Of a stretch of DNA of 9,370 bases, positions 5,190 to 9,370 are shown one piece after another (position 1 is the stretch's first letter; every line of letters starts with the position of its first letter). This DNA is from Lactobacillus delbrueckii (lineage in GTDB: Bacteria > Bacillota > Bacilli > Lactobacillales > Lactobacillaceae). The notes beneath the pieces are model-generated. The model saw only the letters and a list, made by a program, of their open reading frames with translations, was not told where the DNA came from and made no database searches. Location of the stretch: assembly GCA_004556255.1 (NCBI GenBank), contig SFHY01000038.1:1-9370 (forward strand). The letters run 5' to 3'. A program made the translations under genes and the position numbers.

Positions 5190-6602
5190 ATGGACTTAAA
5201 CTTTAAAGAACTAGCGGAAGCCAAGAAGGACGCGATCTTAAAAGACTTAGCGGAATTGATCGCCATTGACTCTTCCGAAGACCTGGAAAACGCCACAGAA
5301 GAATACCCAGTTGGCAAGGGTCCGGTTGACGCCATGACCAAGTTCCTCAGCTTTGCCAAGCGGGACGGCTTTGACACGGAAAACTTCGCCAACTACGCCG
5401 GCCGGGTCAACTTCGGTGCAGGTGACAAGCGCCTGGGCATCATCGGCCACATGGACGTAGTGCCAGCTGGTGAAGGTTGGACCCGGGACCCCTTCAAGAT
5501 GGAAATCGACGAAGAAGGCCGGATCTACGGCCGGGGCAGCGCCGACGACAAGGGGCCAAGCTTAGCCGCCTACTACGGGATGCTTTTGCTCAAGGAAGCC
5601 GGCTTTAAGCCAAAGAAGAAGATCGACTTCGTCTTAGGGACCAACGAAGAAACCAACTGGGTCGGGATCGACTACTACTTGAAGCATGAACCGACTCCAG
5701 ACATCGTCTTCTCACCAGACGCTGAATACCCGATCATCAATGGTGAACAAGGGATCTTCACCCTAGAATTCAGCTTCAAGAACGATGACACTAAGGGCGA
5801 CTACGTTTTAGACAAGTTCAAGGCCGGGATTGCCACTAACGTGACTCCGCAGGTTACCCGGGCGACTATCTCCGGACCTGACCTGGAAGCTGTTAAACTG
5901 GCTTACGAAAGCTTTTTGGCAAACAAGGAATTGGACGGGTCATTTGAAATTAATGACGGTTCCGCCGATATCGTCTTGATTGGCCAAGGGGCCCACGCTT
6001 CAGCTCCGCAAGTCGGCAAGAACTCTGCTACCTTCCTGGCCCTCTTCCTGGACCAGTACGCTTTTGCCGGCCGGGACAAGAACTTCCTCCACTTCCTGGC
6101 TGAAGTTGAACACGAAGACTTCTACGGCAAGAAGCTGGGCATCTTCCACCACGATGATCTGATGGGCGATCTGGCCAGCAGCCCGTCCATGTTCGACTAC
6201 GAACACGCCGGCAAGGCCAGCCTCTTGAACAATGTCCGCTACCCGCAAGGGACTGACCCGGACACCATGATCAAGCAGGTTATGGACAAGTTCAGCGGCA
6301 TCCTGGACGTCACTTACAACGGCTTTGAAGAACCGCACTACGTGCCAGGCAGCGACCCAATGGTGCAGACTTTGCTCAAGGTTTACGAAAAGCAGACCGG
6401 CAAGCCGGGCCACGAAGTCGTAATCGGCGGTGGGACTTACGGCCGCCTCTTTGAACGCGGGGTTGCCTTCGGGGCTCAGCCGGAAAACGGCCCAATGGTT
6501 ATGCACGCGGCCAACGAATTCATGATGCTGGACGACTTGATCCTGTCCATCGCTATCTACGCTGAAGCCATCTACGAATTGACCAAGGACGAAGAGCTGT
6601 AA
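5190..6602 (+). CDS. pepV: Dipeptidase PepV (M20 metallopeptidase)
   Basis: The 470-residue protein is the cytoplasmic di-zinc dipeptidase PepV, which cuts a wide range of dipeptides, including beta-Ala and some D-amino-acid dipeptides. Zinc ligands H87 (GHMD), D119 (SADDKG), E154, D177 (SPDAEY) and H439 (VMHAANE) are present. So are the general base E153 (TNEETNW) and H269 (GAHASAP), which stabilises the transition state from the lid domain. The catalytic domain is split by the lid at roughly 190-380, and the length is as expected for PepV. Positions agree with the numbering I recall for the L. delbrueckii crystal structure. AGGAG at 5179-5183, six bases before the ATG, supports the start. 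It is monocistronic: own promoter at 5082-5110, terminator at 6682. Besides nutrition it could hydrolyse L-Ala-L-Glu made by the upstream epimerase (inference). Confidence 0.98.
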   Translation: MDLNFKELAEAKKDAILKDLAELIAIDSSEDLENATEEYPVGKGPVDAMTKFLSFAKRDGFDTENFANYAGRVNFGAGDKRLGIIGHMDVVPAGEGWTRDPFKMEIDEEGRIYGRGSADDKGPSLAAYYGMLLLKEAGFKPKKKIDFVLGTNEETNWVGIDYYLKHEPTPDIVFSPDAEYPIINGEQGIFTLEFSFKNDDTKGDYVLDKFKAGIATNVTPQVTRATISGPDLEAVKLAYESFLANKELDGSFEINDGSADIVLIGQGAHASAPQVGKNSATFLALFLDQYAFAGRDKNFLHFLAEVEHEDFYGKKLGIFHHDDLMGDLASSPSMFDYEHAGKASLLNNVRYPQGTDPDTMIKQVMDKFSGILDVTYNGFEEPHYVPGSDPMVQTLLKVYEKQTGKPGHEVVIGGGTYGRLFERGVAFGAQPENGPMVMHAANEFMMLDDLILSIAIYAEAIYELTKDEEL

Positions 6603-6681
6603 AAAAGCCGAAAAGATAATTACTCAGGGTGACTTAATTTTATTTAGTTTCGCCCAGTTAAAGCAAAACTTTTTTAACTTT

Positions 6682-6726
6682 AGCAGGTTGTCAAATTAAT
6701 TTTATTTTGGCAGCCTGCTTTTTTTG
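6682..6726 (+). terminator. Strong rho-independent terminator after pepV
   Basis: AGCAGGTTGTCAAA (6682-6695) pairs with TTTGGCAGCCTGCT along 14 positions with two G-U pairs, around an AT loop, followed by at least seven T. The 79 bases between the pepV stop and this stem contain only weak hairpin possibilities. Confidence 0.9.
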
Positions 6727-6748
6727 CCCTTTTTTAAAGGATTTTATC

Positions 6749-6777
6749 TTTACCAAAAAGACTGAAGCTTATATTAT
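6749..6777 (+). promoter_or_regulatory. Putative sigma-70 promoter of the amino-acid permease
   Basis: TTTACC (6749-6754) and TATTAT (6772-6777) are separated by 17 bases. Transcription would start near 6784, leaving a leader of about 64 bases to the permease ATG. It lies downstream of the pepV terminator, so the permease is independently transcribed. Confidence 0.55.
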
Positions 6778-6847
6778 AAAGCCATGAATTCTTATTTGAT
6801 TTTAATTTTGCTTTTTTCTAGTTGCTTTAGTAGGAAGGACTTGCTTT

Positions 6848-8245
6848 ATGGAAGACCGCAGCATTGAAAACACGGACGGGACTATCCGCTCCTTGTCCAA
6901 CCGGCACGTGCAGATGATTGCCATTGGCGGCACGATCGGGACTGGCCTTTTCTTGGGGGCCGGAACCACGATTTCCGCCACTGGTCCCTCAGTTATTTTT
7001 ATCTACACCATCATGGGCCTCTTTTTCTTCTTCCTCTTACGGGCCTTAGGAGAGATGTTCTATTTTGACTCCAACAGCCACACCTTCGTCTCCTTCATCA
7101 CCAGATACCTGGGTGAGGCGGCTGGCCGCTTTGCCGGCTGGACCTACTGGATCGGCATCCTCTTTGCCTGCATGGCGGAACTGACAGCCGTTTCAACCTA
7201 CGTCCAGTGCTGGCTGCCGGGCCTGCCCGCCTGGCTGATTGAAGTTAGCGTCTTAGGCCTTTTGACCCTGCTCAATCTGACGGCGGCAAAGCTTTTTGGC
7301 GAAACTGAATTCTGGTTTGCCATGATCAAGATCATCGCCATTATCTCCCTGGTCGTAACCGGGATCATCATGATCGCAATAAATGCTAAAACTCCGGTTG
7401 GTCACGCCAGCCTCAGCAACTTCACCGGCAGCTTCTCCCTTTTGCCAAAAGGCAAGTACGCCTTCTTCACCGCTTTCCCGATGGTCTTCTTCTCCTTTGC
7501 CGGGATTGAATTCGTGACGATTACCATTGGCGAAGCCAAGAAGCCGAAGAAGGTCATCAAGAAGGCCGTCAACGAAACCCTGCTCCGGATCCTTCTTTTC
7601 TACATCGCTACTTTAGCCGTAATCATGTGCGTCATCCCTTGGGGAAAAATTACCAGCGGGACAAGTCCCTTCGTCCAGGTCTTCAAGATCGCCGGCTTTA
7701 ACGCTGTTGCTTCAGTCTTCAACTTCGTCGTATTGACCGCCGCGGCTTCTTCGCTTAACTCCGGAATCTTTTCAGCTGGCCGCCACTTCTTCCAATTGGC
7801 TGAAGAAGCGCCCAAGGATTCCTTTTTGAAAAAGCACTTTGCCAAAATTTCAGCAAATGGCGTGCCTGCCACGGGGATCGTGATCTCCGTGGCCTTAATG
7901 CTGATCGCGCCAATCATGAGCTTCTCCAGCACGGCTATTGAAGTTTTTGGCACGGTGGCCGGGGCAACAAGTGACATGTACATCCTGGTTTACGTTCTGG
8001 CCCTCCTGGCCCACCGCAAGTACCGGGAATCCAGCGACTTTATGGCTGACGGCTTCAAGATGCCTTTCTACAAGGTCTCCAGTCCTTTGACCATTGCCTT
8101 CTTCCTGGTCATCTTCTTCAGCCTCTTCTTTATTCCGGCTGATGTCTTCGGGGCAAGTCTGGCAGCCAGCTGGACCCTCCTCTTTGGGGGCTGGTGCTGG
8201 CTCAGCGAAAAGCATAGAAGTGCCCATCCCAGCTTAAGCAATTAA
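6848..8245 (+). CDS. Amino-acid permease, APC superfamily (AAT family)
   Basis: The 465-residue protein is a polytopic membrane carrier with about 12 hydrophobic segments. The N-terminal RHVQMIAIGGTIGTGLFLG (19-37) is the first-helix signature of the AAT family, followed by ATGPSV (44-49) and LGEM (67-70). FAGIEFVTITIGEAKKPKK (217-235) is the conserved helix-6/loop motif, and SSLNSGIFSAGRHFFQLA (301-318) is the helix-8/9 loop. Such carriers import an amino acid with protons; the sequence does not reveal which one. The start is supported by AGGAAGG at 6832-6838, nine bases before the ATG. Neighbouring pepV suggests a shared role in nitrogen nutrition, but the two are separated by a terminator and promoter. 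The C-terminal tail after the last helix is short. Confidence 0.93.
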   Translation: MEDRSIENTDGTIRSLSNRHVQMIAIGGTIGTGLFLGAGTTISATGPSVIFIYTIMGLFFFFLLRALGEMFYFDSNSHTFVSFITRYLGEAAGRFAGWTYWIGILFACMAELTAVSTYVQCWLPGLPAWLIEVSVLGLLTLLNLTAAKLFGETEFWFAMIKIIAIISLVVTGIIMIAINAKTPVGHASLSNFTGSFSLLPKGKYAFFTAFPMVFFSFAGIEFVTITIGEAKKPKKVIKKAVNETLLRILLFYIATLAVIMCVIPWGKITSGTSPFVQVFKIAGFNAVASVFNFVVLTAAASSLNSGIFSAGRHFFQLAEEAPKDSFLKKHFAKISANGVPATGIVISVALMLIAPIMSFSSTAIEVFGTVAGATSDMYILVYVLALLAHRKYRESSDFMADGFKMPFYKVSSPLTIAFFLVIFFSLFFIPADVFGASLAASWTLLFGGWCWLSEKHRSAHPSLSN

Positions 8246-8263
8246 AGTTAAACAAGCAAAAAA

Positions 8264-8296
8264 GCGTTGACAGATTTTTCTGTCAACGCCTTTTTT
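8264..8296. terminator. Bidirectional terminator between the permease and the convergent repressor gene
   Basis: GCGTTGACAG (8264-8273) and CTGTCAACGC (8280-8289) form a perfect 10-bp stem with an ATTTTT loop. It is flanked by AAAAAA on the left and TTTTTT on the right, so it can stop transcripts from both sides. The T run overlaps the stop codon of the minus-strand gene. Confidence 0.93.
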
Positions 8297-9062
8297 ATAC
8301 TTCAATATTTGTCCGCACCGAAGTATATTGCTGGTAATATTTCAGGACATCTGCGGAAACTTGAGAATTGGTGACCAGTTCATCGATGTCATACAGACTG
8401 TAAAACTGGTAGAAGTCGCGGTGGTTAAACTTATACATGTCCGCGACGATGATCCGCCGCTGAGATTTTTTTAAACCAGTGCTTTGCGTCTGTCCTTCTT
8501 CAATATCCGCGGTAAGCAAGGCCGAATCACTGATTCCGTTGACTCCGACAAAGGCTTGGTCATAGTTCATAGCGGCCAATTCGTTGTTGGTCAGCGCCCC
8601 GCAAAAAGTCCCGCTGACCGGACGGTAAAAGCCGCCGGCCAGAATCAGCTCGTAATTATTGGGGTTCTTCCGGGCCGCTTCAAAGACCGGCATGGAGTTG
8701 GTCACGATTCGTAAATCTTCCTGCTTTAAGGCCGCCACCATCATTTCCAAAGTAGTTCCCGGACCAACATAGATCGTCTCCTTGTCATGCACCAGTGACG
8801 CGGCAATTTGCGCGATTTCCTGCTTCTCTGGAATGTGAATTTCCCGCTTCTGCTGGAAGCTCTGCTCCGCCCCGGCCTGGCTGGAAATTATTTGAGCCCC
8901 GCCATGCAGGCGGATCAGCTTGCCAGATTTGGCCAGTTCATCCAAGTCGCGGCGGATCGTCATCTCTGAAACCTGCAGGCTCTTGGCTAAATTCGCGACT
9001 GATATGTAATTTCTCTCAGTAACCATATTCATGACTTGGTCAAGCCGTTCTCTTTTTAGCAT
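8295..9062 (-). CDS. DeoR-family transcriptional repressor, LacR/GlpR-like; probable galactose regulator
   Basis: From the ATG at 9062-9060 the protein has 255 residues. The N-terminal DeoR helix-turn-helix includes VANLAKSLQVSEMTIRRDLD (22-41) and ends in LIRLHGGA (49-56). The C-terminal sugar-phosphate sensor domain shows VGPGTT (99-104), TNSMPVF (121-127), LAGGFYR (141-147), VGVNGI (172-177) and the effector-site IEEGQTQ (187-193), all typical of LacR-type members. The frame extends to a TTG at 9149, but that codon lies in the predicted -35 box, and family members start at this MLKRERL. The ribosome site is weak (AAAGAG is 13 bases away). It is divergent from galK, 196 bp apart, so it probably represses galK and perhaps itself; the inducer (galactose or tagatose phosphates are family precedents) is inferred. 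Confidence 0.88.
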   Translation of the reverse strand: MLKRERLDQVMNMVTERNYISVANLAKSLQVSEMTIRRDLDELAKSGKLIRLHGGAQIISSQAGAEQSFQQKREIHIPEKQEIAQIAASLVHDKETIYVGPGTTLEMMVAALKQEDLRIVTNSMPVFEAARKNPNNYELILAGGFYRPVSGTFCGALTNNELAAMNYDQAFVGVNGISDSALLTADIEEGQTQSTGLKKSQRRIIVADMYKFNHRDFYQFYSLYDIDELVTNSQVSADVLKYYQQYTSVRTNIEV

Positions 9063-9101
9063 TTTGCTCAGCAATCTCTTTCTTGTTTTTCCATGCTTAA
9101 C

Positions 9102-9116
9102 TGTGTTCGCTTTAAA
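9102..9116 (-). promoter_or_regulatory. cre-like site in the repressor leader
   Basis: Read on the minus strand, TTTAAAGCGAACACA matches the cre consensus WTGNAANCGNWNNCW at 14 of 15 positions (the G is missing). It lies at the predicted transcription start of the repressor gene, where bound CcpA would block initiation. Confidence 0.4.
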
Positions 9117-9120
9117 ACAC

Positions 9121-9149
9121 AATTTAACATCTGCCAGGGCTTTTTTCAA
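9121..9149 (-). promoter_or_regulatory. Putative sigma-70 promoter of the DeoR-family repressor
   Basis: On the minus strand TTGAAA (9149-9144) and TAAATT (9126-9121) are separated by 17 bases. The start would be near 9114, giving a leader of about 52 bases to the ATG at 9062. This placement argues against use of the upstream TTG as a start codon. Confidence 0.5.
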
Positions 9150-9176
9150 TGACTTAGCCGGGATTCTAAAGCTGTT

Positions 9177-9216
9177 TTTTTGTTCTTTTTTGCAAAATAG
9201 TGTTTATTTTTGTTCT
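9177..9216 (+). promoter_or_regulatory. 10-bp direct repeat, candidate DeoR-family operator
   Basis: TTTTTGTTCT occurs at 9177-9186 and again at 9207-9216, 30 bp apart (about three helical turns). DeoR-family repressors often bind direct repeats rich in TGTT-type half-sites. The second copy abuts the cre-like site at 9216. Assignment to the adjacent repressor is inference. Confidence 0.45.
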
Positions 9217-9230
9217 GAAAGCGATTAGAA
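9216..9230. promoter_or_regulatory. cre-like site (CcpA) upstream of galK
   Basis: TGAAAGCGATTAGAA, read on the minus strand as TTCTAATCGCTTTCA, fits the cre consensus WTGNAANCGNWNNCW at 14 of 15 positions. The site overlaps TAGAAT (9226-9231), a possible -10 box with no good -35 partner, and lies 29 bases before the galK ATG, consistent with carbon catabolite repression. Confidence 0.55.
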
Positions 9231-9258
9231 TGTTAATATCAAACAAAAAGGGACAAAA

Positions 9259-9370
9259 ATGAACACTGATTTTTTAAAAAACAATTTTAAACAGACTTTT
9301 CAGCAAGAATCTACTGACCTCTTCTTCTCACCAGGCCGGATCAACATCATAGGTGAACACACCGACTACA
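9259..9370 (+). CDS. galK: Galactokinase GalK (N-terminal 37 codons, cut by window edge)
   Basis: The frame opens with MNTDFLKNNFKQTF and continues to the window end without a stop. Residues 25-37, PGRINIIGEHTDY, are the galactokinase signature of the GHMP kinase family, which positions galactose near the catalytic Asp further on. GalK phosphorylates galactose with ATP to galactose 1-phosphate, the first committed step of the Leloir pathway, in the cytoplasm. AAGGG at 9248-9252, six bases before the ATG, supports the start. The partner galT and other Leloir genes may follow outside the window. A divergent DeoR-family repressor, direct repeats and a cre-like site upstream suggest substrate induction and glucose repression. 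The first codons are AT-rich compared with other genes here, which is common near strong ribosome sites. Confidence 0.95.
   Translation, partial: MNTDFLKNNFKQTFQQESTDLFFSPGRINIIGEHTDY

Noticed and set aside
6603..6681. Riboswitch, T-box or second terminator between pepV and its terminator
   Set aside because: Only weak, bulged pairings (for example GGGTGA with TCGCCC, and GTTAAA with TTTAAC) are visible, and no T-box or riboswitch signature was found.
6784..6867. 27-codon hydrophobic leader frame (MNSYLILILLF...) before and overlapping the permease start
   Set aside because: It begins at the predicted transcription start with no ribosome site, and no terminator or antiterminator structure follows it. 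Its hydrophobic look comes from T-rich sequence.
9063..9149. TTG start giving the DeoR-family repressor 29 extra residues
   Set aside because: The TTG coincides with a predicted -35 box, the extra residues do not belong to the DeoR domain, and relatives begin at the position equivalent to the ATG at 9062.

Overview
The window looks like chromosomal DNA of a Lactobacillus of the L. delbrueckii group. The main reason is the gene at 5190-6602. Its 470-residue product carries the PepV dipeptidase zinc and catalytic residues at exactly the positions I recall for the L. delbrueckii enzyme (H87, D119, E153, E154, D177, H269, H439). The genes also have the moderately high GC and GC-rich third codon positions expected of that species, and intergenic stretches are AT-rich. 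I cannot tell the subspecies, and the species call rests on recall, not on a search.

Layout. 1-558 (minus) is the N-terminal part of a TauE/SafE-type membrane exporter that runs off the left edge. A 218-bp divergent promoter region separates it from a plus-strand block, 777-4578: a DJ-1/PfpI protein, a GNAT acetyltransferase, an L-Ala-D/L-Glu-type dipeptide epimerase, a signal-less beta-lactamase-fold serine hydrolase and an RpiR-family regulator. Three of the four junctions are tight (1, 49 and 1 bp). The regulator follows after 82 bp that hold a perfect inverted repeat, and a terminator closes the block. The epimerase suggests that at least part of the block handles cell-wall (murein) peptides. 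RpiR regulators often sense sugar phosphates, including N-acetylmuramate 6-phosphate, which fits but does not prove that theme.

4602-5189 has no convincing gene. It holds an array of roughly ten 42-bp units: two diverged, two inverted and six direct. The array may be bounded by short inverted repeats and ends 15 bp before a good promoter for pepV. This is the most unusual part of the window. pepV (5190-6602) stands alone, with its own promoter, a perfect leader hairpin and a strong terminator. It is followed by a separately promoted amino-acid permease of the APC superfamily (6848-8245). Together they fit a peptide and amino-acid nutrition theme; PepV could also cleave the L-Ala-L-Glu made by the epimerase (inference).

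A bidirectional terminator separates the permease from a convergent DeoR/LacR-type repressor (8295-9062, minus). This repressor is divergently arranged with galK, whose first 37 codons end the window. The 196-bp region between them contains a promoter for the regulator, two cre-like (CcpA) sites and a 10-bp direct repeat spaced 30 bp. It looks like a sugar-controlled switch for galactose use.
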